In this document: positions 28,483 to 35,893 of the stretch, in pieces
Layout of the letters: each line of letters begins with the position of its first letter
Numbering within the stretch: position 1 is the first letter of the stretch
Made by a program: the position numbers and the translations under genes
Assembly: GCA_001913845.2 (NCBI GenBank)
Contig: MKGP02000083.1
Coordinates: 52,888 to 116,887 of the forward strand
Reading direction: 5' to 3'
DNA: 64,000 nucleotides
Source of the DNA: Limnothrix sp. CACIAM 69d
Lineage (GTDB): Bacteria; Cyanobacteriota; Cyanobacteriia; CACIAM-69d
The notes under the pieces: generated by a model
What the model saw: only the letters and a program-made list of their open reading frames with translations
Database searches by the model: none
Told to the model about the DNA's origin: nothing

Positions 28483-28513
28483 GTTACGAAATGTAAAACT
28501 CAAAACGTAACAA
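28483..28513. promoter_or_regulatory. Possible HLR1-like site upstream of the Hlip gene
   Basis: GTTACGAAATGTAAAACT (28483-28500) resembles two imperfect GTTACAAA-type octamers separated by two bases, the layout of the HLR1 element bound by RpaB at high-light-responsive cyanobacterial genes. An inverted GTTACG/CGTAAC pair (28483-28488 and 28506-28511) is also present. The match is imperfect, so this is a suggestion only. Confidence 0.3.
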
Positions 28514-28527
28514 TTCAGGAACAAACC

Positions 28528-28698
28528 ATGACTCAACCACAACCGACCACCACCCCCAACCTCGAAGAACCCAAATTTGGCTTCAATGACTATGCCGAGC
28601 GCCTGAATGGCCGCGCCGCCATGGTGGGTTTCCTGCTGGCTTTGGCGATCGAGGCGGTGACGGGTCAAGGGCTGTTGGCTTGGTTGGGCCTGCTGTAG
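28528..28698 (+). CDS. High light-inducible protein (Hlip/SCP), single helix
   Basis: A 56-residue one-helix member of the chlorophyll a/b-binding superfamily. It contains FGFNDYAERLNGRAAMVGF, where ExxNGRAAM is the chlorophyll-binding motif, followed by a hydrophobic helix LLALAIEAVTGQGLLAWLGLL. Hlips sit in the thylakoid membrane, bind chlorophyll and carotenoid and protect photosystem II assembly and chlorophyll synthesis under high light. The N-terminus is Pro/Thr-rich. AGGAACAAACC precedes the ATG. A possible HLR1-like regulatory site lies just upstream. Too short for simple ORF cut-offs, so easily missed. Confidence 0.93.
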   Translation: MTQPQPTTTPNLEEPKFGFNDYAERLNGRAAMVGFLLALAIEAVTGQGLLAWLGLL

Positions 28699-28723
28699 GG
28701 GCCTGCTGTTGTCCGTTGCTTGG

Positions 28724-28743
28724 CAACCCGCTGCAACGGGTTG
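28724..28743 (+). terminator. Hairpin just after the Hlip gene
   Basis: CAACCCG and CGGGTTG form a perfect 7-bp stem around a 6-base loop 26 bases after the stop codon. No T run follows, so it may be a processing or stabilising hairpin rather than a classical intrinsic terminator. Confidence 0.35.
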
Positions 28744-29052
28744 AGCTTGTTGAGCGGGATTTGCCAAGCCTAATTCTTTGCGAAATGCTTTGTGAAATTC
28801 AGGGTGCAGCCCCCGCCCGATCGCTCAGCCCAAGAGGCGAGTGGGTGTGGCTGCGTCTCTTTTGTGGGCCGCGGATGGGCCGCTTCAAAAGCTGACAATG
28901 TTGAAGGCATTGACGCTGAAGATATTGACAGCAGCAGAAAAAATTTCTAGCAGCAGAAAGGTTTATACAATCAGAGTTAGGGGTGACGTGGCTAGGAATC
29001 AGCCATCGTTTGGGGATCACCCTTGGGATCAAAACCGCTGAGGACTAAACCG
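28744..29052. other. Intergenic region, no gene seen
   Basis: About 300 bases between the Hlip gene and a small membrane protein gene. Only short frames in antisense arrangement are present and none carries a recognisable motif. Confidence 0.4.
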
Positions 29053-29406
29053 ATGGGTAAGCGTTGGCCGCGGCTGTTGCAGCAACGATATCGACGAGAG
29101 CCGATCGCCGCCTTCGTGCTAACCATGGGTCTGGTGCAGGTGACGATCGGGGGTGCAGATAGTGACGCAGGCTTGGCCGCTTTGGGGCTAATCTTTTTGG
29201 GCACGGCCGCCGCTCTCTATTGGCTGAAATATTCCGCGCGTGTGATTGACGCGGCCCGATCGCCCCGCATCACCTACCGCAGTTCCTCCGCCAGTCGCTT
29301 GCCCGTTTTGCCCGCAGCCCCCCAGCTAACCCCGGTCTATTCAGATCGATCGCGATCGCCCCTGCCGCCCTTGCGCCTCCGCGATCGCCCCAATTCCGCC
29401 GACTAA
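29053..29406 (+). CDS. Small hypothetical membrane protein
   Basis: 117 residues. A basic start (MGKRWPRLLQQRYRREP) is followed by two hydrophobic segments, AAFVLTMGLVQVTIGG and AGLAALGLIFLGTAAALYWL, then a Ser/Pro/Arg-rich cytoplasmic-looking tail. I do not recognise the family. The ATG at 29053 follows GAGGACTAAACCG, with GAGG nine bases upstream, which supports it as a real gene. It lies 87 bp upstream of the pterin synthase gene on the same strand and might be co-transcribed. Confidence 0.65.
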   Translation: MGKRWPRLLQQRYRREPIAAFVLTMGLVQVTIGGADSDAGLAALGLIFLGTAAALYWLKYSARVIDAARSPRITYRSSSASRLPVLPAAPQLTPVYSDRSRSPLPPLRLRDRPNSAD

Positions 29407-29493
29407 CCCTTGTCGCCAGCCTCCGCGATTCCCAGCCTTCTCGAATGAATCCAGAATTCTGAGCGAATCATCGTCCCGATCGAGCCGCATTGC

Positions 29494-30402
29494 ATGAGCG
29501 ATCTTTGCACCATCAGCCGTCGTGTCCAGTTTTCCGCAAGCTACCGTTACTGGTTGCCGGAACTGACGGAGGCGGAAAATCATCGACGGTTCGGGATCGC
29601 CGCTCGATCGCCCGGCAGCACCTTCACGCTTTGGGTGCAAGTCCAAGGGCCGATCGATCCCTTCGGCATGGTGGCCAACCTGTCCACCACCGTCAAACGC
29701 GCCCTGCAACGGGAAGTGCTCGAACCCTTACACGGAGCCAATCTCAACCAAATTTGGCCAGAATTTGCCAACACCCTGCCCACCAGCGAGTGGCTGGCCC
29801 AGGTGCTGTGGCAGCGTTTGGGCCAATGTTGGCAGCGGCAGGGCTTGCAACTGCGGCAAGTGCAACTGTCGCCCGATCCCGGTTTAGTTGTGGAATATCG
29901 AGGGCAAGCTATGGAAGCTCATCTAACGGTTCATACCCACTTCAGCGCCGCCCATCGTTTGGCTTTGCCAACCCTGACCTTGGCTCAAAATAGCGAAATT
30001 TATGGCAAATGTTCCCGCCCCAGCGGCCATGGTCACAACTACCAATTGTGGGTGACGGTGTGCGGTCAAATTGACCCTAGAACGGGCATGGTTGTTGAAC
30101 TCAACCGGCTCCACGATCTCATTGAAATGCAAGTGGTGGAGCCGCTTGATCACACTTTTTTGAATCAGGACATTGCCTACTTTCAAGACATTGTGCCCAC
30201 GGCGGAAAATATTGCCGTTTATATTCGCGATCAACTGCTGGAGCCAGTGCGGGAATTGGGAGTACAGTTGGTGAAAATTCGGCTGGATGAAACCGAAAAT
30301 AACTCCTGTGAAGTGTATGTGGAAACGGAAGCCCCGTGGGTCGATCTCCCCGTAACCAGCGCGATCGACCCAGGAAAACCGGCGGGCGTGGGTGCAAACT
30401 AG
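29494..30402 (+). CDS. Two-domain 6-carboxytetrahydropterin synthase (QueD-like fusion)
   Basis: QueD/PTPS enzymes convert dihydroneopterin triphosphate in queuosine or pterin synthesis. The protein of 302 residues has two homologous halves. The second half, from MEAHLTVHTHFSAAHRL near residue 139, keeps the zinc ligands His in FSAAHRL and HGH in CSRPSGHGHNYQLWV, the catalytic Cys in that motif and the DH and E residues in EPLDHTFLN and DETENNSCEVYVE. The first half aligns (FSASYRYW, GIAARSPGSTFTLWV) but has Tyr for His, Ala for Cys and lost HxH, so it is probably catalytically dead and structural. Similar tandem forms may exist in other cyanobacteria. Confidence 0.88.
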   Translation: MSDLCTISRRVQFSASYRYWLPELTEAENHRRFGIAARSPGSTFTLWVQVQGPIDPFGMVANLSTTVKRALQREVLEPLHGANLNQIWPEFANTLPTSEWLAQVLWQRLGQCWQRQGLQLRQVQLSPDPGLVVEYRGQAMEAHLTVHTHFSAAHRLALPTLTLAQNSEIYGKCSRPSGHGHNYQLWVTVCGQIDPRTGMVVELNRLHDLIEMQVVEPLDHTFLNQDIAYFQDIVPTAENIAVYIRDQLLEPVRELGVQLVKIRLDETENNSCEVYVETEAPWVDLPVTSAIDPGKPAGVGAN

Positions 30403-30417
30403 GGCAGTCCGTGCCAG

Positions 30418-30744
30418 CTATTCAAACCGTACCGCCGTGCCACTCACCGCCACCATCAACATGCCACCGCCGTTGGACAGGCTAATGGTTTCATAATCAA
30501 TATCAATGCCAATGATGCCGTTTGCCCCCAATTCCGTGGCGGCGGCTTTCATTTCATTCATGGCGATGTCTTTGGCCTTGCGCAGTTCTTTTTCGTAGGA
30601 ACCCGATCGCCCGCCAATCACGTCTCGGATGCCAGCGAAAAAGTCCTTGAAAATGTTCGCCCCCAAGATCGCTTCTCCACTGACCACGCCGTAATAGGAG
30701 ATGATGCGCTTGCCTTCGAGGCTGGAGGTTGTGGTGAGCAACAT
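30418..30744 (-). CDS. YbjQ/UPF0145 family protein
   Basis: A 108-residue protein of the YbjQ family, which forms pentamers and has been called a heavy-metal-binding domain, though the role is unproven. Seen are [44 protein letters not shown] and [19 protein letters not shown], all family landmarks. No signal peptide. Convergent with the pterin synthase gene, which ends 15 bp away. Confidence 0.93.
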   Translation of the reverse strand: MLLTTTSSLEGKRIISYYGVVSGEAILGANIFKDFFAGIRDVIGGRSGSYEKELRKAKDIAMNEMKAAATELGANGIIGIDIDYETISLSNGGGMLMVAVSGTAVRFE

Positions 30745-30798
30745 AATGTGATTAGTGATTCCGGTAATCGGTTCTTTAGACCGCTTGCATCAATCAAG

Positions 30799-30923
30799 AC
30801 CCTCACCCTAAATCCCTCTCCCAAGTCGAGAGAGGGACTTGATCACCAGCCACGAGATCGCTGTAACGCAATGGTTCTGGCTCCCCTTCGTCCCCCTTGG
30901 GATCAGGGGTTGGGGGATGAGGG
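30799..30923. repeat. Dispersed inverted repeat with CCCTCACCCTAAATCCC ends
   Basis: Left end ACCCTCACCCTAAATCCC; right end GGGGTTGGGGGATGAGGG, which is an imperfect inverted copy. An internal hairpin CCCTCTCCCAAGTCGAGAGAGGGA is also present. This type of sequence is widespread between cyanobacterial genes. It is immediately followed by an IS5-like end at 30933. No coding role. Confidence 0.6.
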
Positions 30924-30932
30924 CTGTTAGCT

Positions 30933-30950
30933 GATTCGCGCAAGAGGTCT
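30933..30950 (-). repeat. Solo IS5-like terminal sequence
   Basis: GATTCGCGCAAGAGGTCT; its reverse complement AGACCTCTTGCGCGAATC matches the ends at 39023-39040 and 63874-63890 with few differences. No transposase remains here, so it is a remnant or a chance-retained end. Confidence 0.5.
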
Positions 30951-31155
30951 TTTGATTGGGTTTCGCCTGATCTCATTCCTGTTGTAGCAAGATTAATGGG
31001 CGATCGACCGAGGGGTTGTGGAGGACTGTTCACGGGTTTTGGTGACTTTCACAGAAAAGACCCAGCCGCTCGATCGGGTCAATGGCCACTCAATCGCCAC
31101 GAATGGCGGCAAACTTTGCTTGAATGGCCCGCAAATATTGCACGGGGTCTCAACC

Positions 31156-31527
31156 ATGCTGGTACGAAAGTTGGGCGATTGCGAAGAATTTGTGGCGGGC
31201 GACAATTCGATTTTGCGAGAGCTGCTGCACCCCGATAAGCAGTCGATCGACCTGCGCTATAGCTTGGCCCATGCCATTTTGCCCGTGGGCGAAACCTCGC
31301 TGCCCCACTCCCTGACCACCTCAGAGGTCTACTACATCATGGCGGGGCGGGGAGAAATGCACATCGATGGCGAGGTGCAAATCATTGAGCCGGGGGATGC
31401 AGTTTATATTCCGCCCCACGCTAAACAATTCGTGCGCAGCTTGGGGCCCGAGCCGCTGACCTTCATCTGTTTGGTGGATCCGGCCTGGCGCAAGGAAGAT
31501 GAAACAGTCTACGGGAGCGAATCTTAG
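31156..31527 (+). CDS. Cupin-domain protein
   Basis: 123 residues with a single beta-barrel cupin: LPHSLTTSEVYYIMAGRGEMHIDGE forms motif 1 and GDAVYIPPHAKQFVRSLG motif 2. The metal-binding residues are His in LPHSL, Glu in TSEVYY and His in PPHAKQF. Function cannot be narrowed beyond a small-molecule-binding or metal enzyme fold. ATG 31156 gives a clean start; the frame is open upstream to 31018. The stop codon TAG (31525-31527) lies inside the first bases of the MITE that follows, so the extreme C-terminus (after DETVYG) may have been set by that insertion. Confidence 0.85.
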   Translation: MLVRKLGDCEEFVAGDNSILRELLHPDKQSIDLRYSLAHAILPVGETSLPHSLTTSEVYYIMAGRGEMHIDGEVQIIEPGDAVYIPPHAKQFVRSLGPEPLTFICLVDPAWRKEDETVYGSES

Positions 31528-31739
31528 GGCTTGTCGCCAAATCGCCTGCAACCCTGATTCCACCGTTGACAGACCGAGAGGGACAAGGGGCTTAGGGCTT
31601 GTCGCCAAATCGCCTGCAACCCTGATTCCACCGTTGACAGACCAAGAGGGACAAGGGGCTTAAGCCCCTTGTTACAGCGCTTGGGGCATGGAAAATCAAC
31701 CGTTTTTGTCGCATCCCAAAAAATGACGACAGACCCTGA
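31525..31739 (+). mobile_element. MITE-like element, copy B, with internal 68-bp tandem duplication
   Basis: Left end TAGGGCTTGTCGCCAAAT; right end, reverse complemented, TCAGGGTCTGTCGTCATT. The left 68 bases (31525-31592) are repeated almost exactly at 31593-31660; without the duplication the element is 147 bp, the same size as copies A and C. The centre is the palindrome CAAGGGGCTTAAGCCCCTTG. No open frame of note. The element overlaps the stop codon of the cupin gene and sits upstream of pncB, so it may affect that promoter region. Confidence 0.8.
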
Positions 31740-31898
31740 CGACCTGTGCCAGTTGCAGGGGCGATCGGGAGCAGGTGGGTTGCTATTTTTGGTAAAAATT
31801 ACTATAAATAAATTGACCGGCCACCCGTCAACGGCCAGAGCGGTGTGACTGCCTCAAGATCCCTCCTGGCGATCGCCCGATCGATCGCTTCCCCAGTT

Positions 31899-33284
31899 AT
31901 GTTGACCCTCACCACGCCCAACTTGGGGCCCGCAACCCTAGACGCTCAAGTGGGCAACAGCGCCCTGCTGACGGATCTGTATCAGTTGACGATGATCGCT
32001 TGCTATTGCGATCGGGCGGTGGAGCAACAGACCGCCAGTTTTGAGCTGTTTACGCGCCGGTTGCCCGATGGGTTTGGCTACTTGGTGGCCATGGGACTGG
32101 AACAGGCCCTGCAATACCTGGAGCAGTTTCAGGTCAGCGCGTCCCAACAGGCCCAACTGCGGGCCACGGGGCTGTTTGACCATGCGCCCGATCGGTTTTG
32201 GGACTTGTTGGCAACGGCTCGGTTTACGGGAGACCTGTGGGCCGTGCCCGAAGGAACCGTGGTGTTTGCCCATGAACCGCTGCTGCGAATTGAGGCTCCC
32301 CTCTGGCAAGCCCAGTGGGTGGAAACCTATTTGCTGAATGTGCTGAACTATCAAACCCTGGTGGCCACGCGATCGGCCCGGTTGCGGGATGTGGCGGGCG
32401 ATCGGGTGCAAATTTTGGAGTTTGGCACGCGGCGGGCCTTCAGTCCCCAGGCGGCCCTGTGGGCGGCGCGGGCGGCCTTGGCGGCCGGCTTGGATGCCAC
32501 TTCTAATGTGGAGGCGGCGTTGCAGTTGGGGCGACAACCGGCGGGCACGATGGCCCATGCCCTCGTGATGGCTCTGGGCGCTTCCATGGGGTCGGAGCTG
32601 GCGGCGTTTGAGGCTTTTCAGGGCCTGTTCCCCCATGGGGCGCTGCTGGTGGATACCTTTGACCCGGTGCGGGCGATCGACCAGTTGGCGGAGCGGGTGC
32701 GGGCCGGTGGGGCCCCCGTGCCGGCCATTCGGTTGGATTCGGGAGACTTGGTGAATCTGTCACAGCTAGCGCGCGATCGATTGCCGGGAACGCAAATTTT
32801 GGTCAGCGGTGATTTGGATGAGGCAGAAATCGATCGCCTACGGGTGGCCGGTGCTGAGATTGACGGCTATGGCGTGGGCACCAAGTTGGTGACGGGCCAG
32901 CCGGTGAATGGGGTTTATAAATTGGTGGAATTGGCGGGGCAACCGGTGGCCAAAGGCTCCAGCGGCAAGGCAACCTATCCGGGCCGCAAACAGGTGCTGC
33001 GCGATCGGGACGAGGCGGGCCGTTGGTTGGGCGATCGGTTGGTGTTGGCCGATGAAGTGCCCCTGTCAGAATCGGGATTGTTGCGGCCCGTGATGCGTGC
33101 GGGACAACGGTTGACGGATCCAGAATCCCTGCTGACCATTGCCCAACGCACCCGATCGCAGGTTCAAGGCCTCCCGGAGGCGGTGCGATCGATCCATGAC
33201 CCAACCCCAGTGCGGCCGGAACTGTCGCCTGCGCTACAATCGCTCACGACTCGGGTGCATCAGTCGATCCAAGCGGCTTCCTAA
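31899..33284 (+). CDS. pncB: Nicotinate phosphoribosyltransferase
   Basis: First step of NAD salvage: nicotinate plus PRPP gives nicotinate mononucleotide. Signatures are LLTDLYQLTMIACY at the start, LEFGTRRAFSPQAALWAARAAL, GTMAHALVMALG, ALLVDTFD, IRLDSGDLVNLSQLARD and GVGTKLVTGQPVNGVYKLVELAG, followed by KATYPGRKQVLRD. About 461 residues from ATG 31899; the frame also opens at GTG 31845. It is followed by nadD and an NrtR-like regulator on the same strand, forming an NAD cluster. MITE copy B ends 160 bp upstream. Confidence 0.95.
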   Translation: MLTLTTPNLGPATLDAQVGNSALLTDLYQLTMIACYCDRAVEQQTASFELFTRRLPDGFGYLVAMGLEQALQYLEQFQVSASQQAQLRATGLFDHAPDRFWDLLATARFTGDLWAVPEGTVVFAHEPLLRIEAPLWQAQWVETYLLNVLNYQTLVATRSARLRDVAGDRVQILEFGTRRAFSPQAALWAARAALAAGLDATSNVEAALQLGRQPAGTMAHALVMALGASMGSELAAFEAFQGLFPHGALLVDTFDPVRAIDQLAERVRAGGAPVPAIRLDSGDLVNLSQLARDRLPGTQILVSGDLDEAEIDRLRVAGAEIDGYGVGTKLVTGQPVNGVYKLVELAGQPVAKGSSGKATYPGRKQVLRDRDEAGRWLGDRLVLADEVPLSESGLLRPVMRAGQRLTDPESLLTIAQRTRSQVQGLPEAVRSIHDPTPVRPELSPALQSLTTRVHQSIQAAS

Positions 33285-33411
33285 GCGGCTTCCCACGCTC
33301 CTTCCCAAACAGTCCCAAGGCCAGCACCCCAGTGGTTGCCAATTCCGCTCCATCAACCCGTCATTGTCCACAAACCTGTATTCCTGCCGTTGCTTTGGCG
33401 GCCAGAATCCC

Positions 33412-33990
33412 ATGATGTCGATCGCGTTGTTTGGAACCAGTGCAGATCCCCCAACCTATGGCCATCAGGCGATCGTTGCTTGGTTGGCCCAACGGTTCGA
33501 TCGGGTTGCGGTTTGGGCTGCGGACAATCCCTTCAAAAGTCATCGTGCTCCTCTCGACTGTCGCACGGCCATGCTGCGGGTGTTGATCGAGTCGATCGAA
33601 CCGCGGCCCGCCCATGTGCAGGTTTGTCCAGACCTGAGCCACCCGCGCACGGTGGTGGTGCTGGAACGGGCCCGGGAACGCTGGCCCAATGCCCAGTTCA
33701 GCCTAGTGATTGGGTCAGATTTGGTGGCCCAACTGCCCCGTTGGTATCGCTCGGCGGACATTCTGCAATTTGCCCAGTTGCTGGTGATTCCCCGGCCGGG
33801 CTATCCCTTAGAAACGGCCGCGATCGAACATTTAGCCGACCTGGGAGCCAGGGTGCAGGTGGCTGACCTCAGCAGCCCCGCCAGTTCTTCCACCGCCTAT
33901 CGGGAAGCGGGCGATCGCAACAGTATCCCCCCCGAAATTGAAGCCTATATTCGGGGTGAGCAGCTTTACCTATGGCAGAACGTCGGCTAG
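33412..33990 (+). CDS. nadD: Nicotinate-nucleotide adenylyltransferase
   Basis: Second step of the salvage route: nicotinate mononucleotide plus ATP gives deamido-NAD. The nucleotidyltransferase motif GTSADPPTYGHQA is at the N-terminus, VWAADNPFKSHR follows, FSLVIGSDLVAQLPRW lies in the middle, and a C-terminal STAYREAGDRNSIPPEIEAYI corresponds to the ISSTxIR-like motif. 192 residues from ATG 33412 (ATG 33415 also possible). It follows pncB by about 130 bp and its last 19 bases overlap the start of the Nudix regulator, indicating translational coupling. Confidence 0.93.
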   Translation: MMSIALFGTSADPPTYGHQAIVAWLAQRFDRVAVWAADNPFKSHRAPLDCRTAMLRVLIESIEPRPAHVQVCPDLSHPRTVVVLERARERWPNAQFSLVIGSDLVAQLPRWYRSADILQFAQLLVIPRPGYPLETAAIEHLADLGARVQVADLSSPASSSTAYREAGDRNSIPPEIEAYIRGEQLYLWQNVG

Positions 33991-34823
33991 GTTCCCATCG
34001 CCTGAACGGAAAACTCAGCGCCAAGCTTAGTGCCCAACAGAGCACCAAACAGAGCGCTAAACAGAGTGCTAAACAGAGTGCCCAACAATCGTCTGCTCCC
34101 CTGACTGGCGATTCCCTGGCCGATTTCAAAGTAGGGGTTGATAACGTCATTTTTTCCGTGGACAGCGACAAGCGCCGACTGTTGGTGTTGTTGGTGATGC
34201 GGCAACACGAACCCTTTGCCGGTTGTTGGAGCTTGCCCGGAACCCTGGTGCGCCAAGGCGAGGCCCTGGAAGCGGCGGCCTATCGCGTCTTGGCGGAAAA
34301 AATTCGTGTTCGGCATCTGTACCTAGAGCAGCTTTATACCTTTGGTGGGCCCGGCCGCGATCCCCGGGAAGCCGCCGACAGTTTCGGGGTGCGATACTTG
34401 TCCGTCAGCTACTTTGCCCTGGTGCGCTATGCGGAGGTGGAGGCGATCGCGGACTTTGCCACCGATGGGGCGATCGGGATTGCTTGGTATCCATTCGATC
34501 GCCTGCCGGAGCTGGCGTTTGATCACGATCGAATTGTGCAATACGGCTATCAACGCTTGCGCAACAAATTGGAATACAGCCCGATCGCCTTTGATGTGTT
34601 GCCGGAATCCTTCACCCTCAGCGATCTCTATCAGCTTTACACCATTGTTTTAGGCGAAAACTTTTCGGACTATTCCAACTTCCGCAGCCGCTTGCTGAAG
34701 CTGGGAATTTTGTTGGACACGGGCGTGAAGGTGTCGCGCGGTGCGGGTCGCCCGGCCAGTCTTTATCAATTTGATGCGATCGCCTTTCAACAGTTGGAAA
34801 ATAAGCCCCTCGTTTTTGTCTAA
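33972..34823 (+). CDS. NrtR-like regulator: degenerate Nudix domain plus winged helix
   Basis: 283 residues. A Nudix-like domain (VGVDNVIFSVDSDKRRLLVLLVMR, WSLPGTLVRQGEALEAAAYRVLAEKI) precedes a C-terminal winged-helix segment (FTLSDLYQLYTIVLGENFSDYSNFRSRLLKLGIL, GRPASLYQF). The catalytic Nudix box RExxEE is replaced by RVLAEK, so it has probably lost hydrolase activity and acts as an ADP-ribose-sensing repressor of NAD genes, as NrtR does. The gene overlaps nadD by 19 bp and follows pncB. The N-terminus carries a low-complexity Ser-Ala-Lys-Gln repeat from a 12-bp tandem unit (about 34020-34090). Confidence 0.85.
   Translation: MAERRLGSHRLNGKLSAKLSAQQSTKQSAKQSAKQSAQQSSAPLTGDSLADFKVGVDNVIFSVDSDKRRLLVLLVMRQHEPFAGCWSLPGTLVRQGEALEAAAYRVLAEKIRVRHLYLEQLYTFGGPGRDPREAADSFGVRYLSVSYFALVRYAEVEAIADFATDGAIGIAWYPFDRLPELAFDHDRIVQYGYQRLRNKLEYSPIAFDVLPESFTLSDLYQLYTIVLGENFSDYSNFRSRLLKLGILLDTGVKVSRGAGRPASLYQFDAIAFQQLENKPLVFV
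34020..34092 (+). repeat. 12-bp tandem repeat coding Ser-Ala-Lys-Gln units
   Basis: Repeats of AGTGCTAAACAG and close variants (AGCACCAAACAG, AGCGCTAAACAG, AGTGCCCAACAA), in frame near the start of the NrtR-like gene. They code for a hydrophilic N-terminal spacer of about 25 residues that is unlikely to belong to the Nudix fold. Copy number could vary between strains. Confidence 0.7.
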
Positions 34824-34898
34824 ATCTTTGTCTAAATCTTGGGCAAAATCTTGGTCTAATAGTCAAAGTTGCCTGCAAAAACCCTGCAAAAAACTGCG

Positions 34899-35600
34899 AT
34901 GACTGCGCCCAGTAACTCCCCCGATCTTGACCAGTTGCCGGCCGATCGAGCCGGAAAACCAGCCCAGCCTTGGTTTTGGCTCCTGTGGGCCGGCTTTGCG
35001 CTCTATGCTTTCCTGTTGGCTCCGCCCGATCGCCCGGACACCTTGGATTTGATCATTCGCCTTTCGACGGGACAAGTATCCGGCGAAAATCCACTGATTG
35101 TGGCTCTTTTTAACCTGATGGGCATTTGGCCACTGGTTTACTGCTGCTTGCTGTTTGCCGATGGGCGTGGGCAGCCAGTGCGTGCTTGGCCCTTCGCGAT
35201 CGGGTCGATGGCATTGGGGGCCTTTGCCCTGTTGCCTTATTTGGCCCTGCGGCGATCGAACCCACAGTTCACGGGCGAGCGATCGCGCCTGATTCGGTTC
35301 TGGGATTCCCGTTGGCTAGCCCTCGGTCTTGGCCTTGGGGCGATCGGGCTGTTGGGTTGGGGTCTGTCCCAAGGCGACTGGTCAGATTTTGGGCAACAGT
35401 GGCAAACCAGCCGATTCATCCATGTGATGAGCCTTGATTTTCTGATGCTTTCCTTGCTGTTTCCTGCCTTGGTGGGCGATGATTTGGCCCGACGCGGCTG
35501 GCATCAACAAACCCTGTGGAAGTGGCTAACGTTTTTGCCGTTACTCGGGCCTTTGGCTTACCTTTGCCTTCGCCCACCGATTCAGGTAACCAATGAGTAA
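34899..35600 (+). CDS. Conserved-looking polytopic membrane protein, function unknown
   Basis: About 233 residues with five to six hydrophobic segments: PWFWLLWAGFALYAFLLA, FNLMGIWPLVYCCLLF, WPFAIGSMALGAFALLPYLAL, LALGLGLGAIGLLGWGLS, FLMLSLLFPALVG and WLTFLPLLGPLAYLCL. I do not assign a family; the pattern recalls small cyanobacterial and plastid membrane proteins of unknown role. ATG 34899 is preferred over the TTG at 34869. It follows the NrtR-like gene by 75 bp on the same strand and could be part of that transcript. Confidence 0.75.
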   Translation: MTAPSNSPDLDQLPADRAGKPAQPWFWLLWAGFALYAFLLAPPDRPDTLDLIIRLSTGQVSGENPLIVALFNLMGIWPLVYCCLLFADGRGQPVRAWPFAIGSMALGAFALLPYLALRRSNPQFTGERSRLIRFWDSRWLALGLGLGAIGLLGWGLSQGDWSDFGQQWQTSRFIHVMSLDFLMLSLLFPALVGDDLARRGWHQQTLWKWLTFLPLLGPLAYLCLRPPIQVTNE

Positions 35601-35674
35601 CTAGCAATTATTGGGGGAGTGAACTTGGTTGGCTTTTAGCAAATTTTCGGAATCTTTTTAGTCTTGGAGTCTTG

Positions 35675-35756
35675 TAGGTTGGGTTGAGACACGAAACCCA
35701 ACAACAGCAAGGTTAATGGTGGTCAAGTTGGGTTTCACAAAGCTCAACCCAACCTA
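35675..35756. repeat. Dispersed inverted repeat with TAGGTTGGGTTGAG ends, left copy
   Basis: 82 bp with perfect 14-bp terminal inverted repeats TAGGTTGGGTTGAG and CTCAACCCAACCTA, and a second nested pair GAAACCCAAC / GTTGGGTTTC. TA at the ends suggests a MITE-type origin. This sequence type is common in cyanobacterial genomes. A second, more decayed copy in the same orientation lies at 39094-39174, on the other side of the TRAP operon. Confidence 0.8.
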
Positions 35757-35893
35757 CCGACTTTTAGCGAATTTTTGAAATTTCTTCAGGGCTTTTCAGA
35801 GGTTTCTTGAATTTTGCAAACTTTTCAAATCCTTTTGAAAATCTCAATCCCTTTTGGGCTGTTCAAGCATCTTTCGTAAGAGTGTTTTAACCC

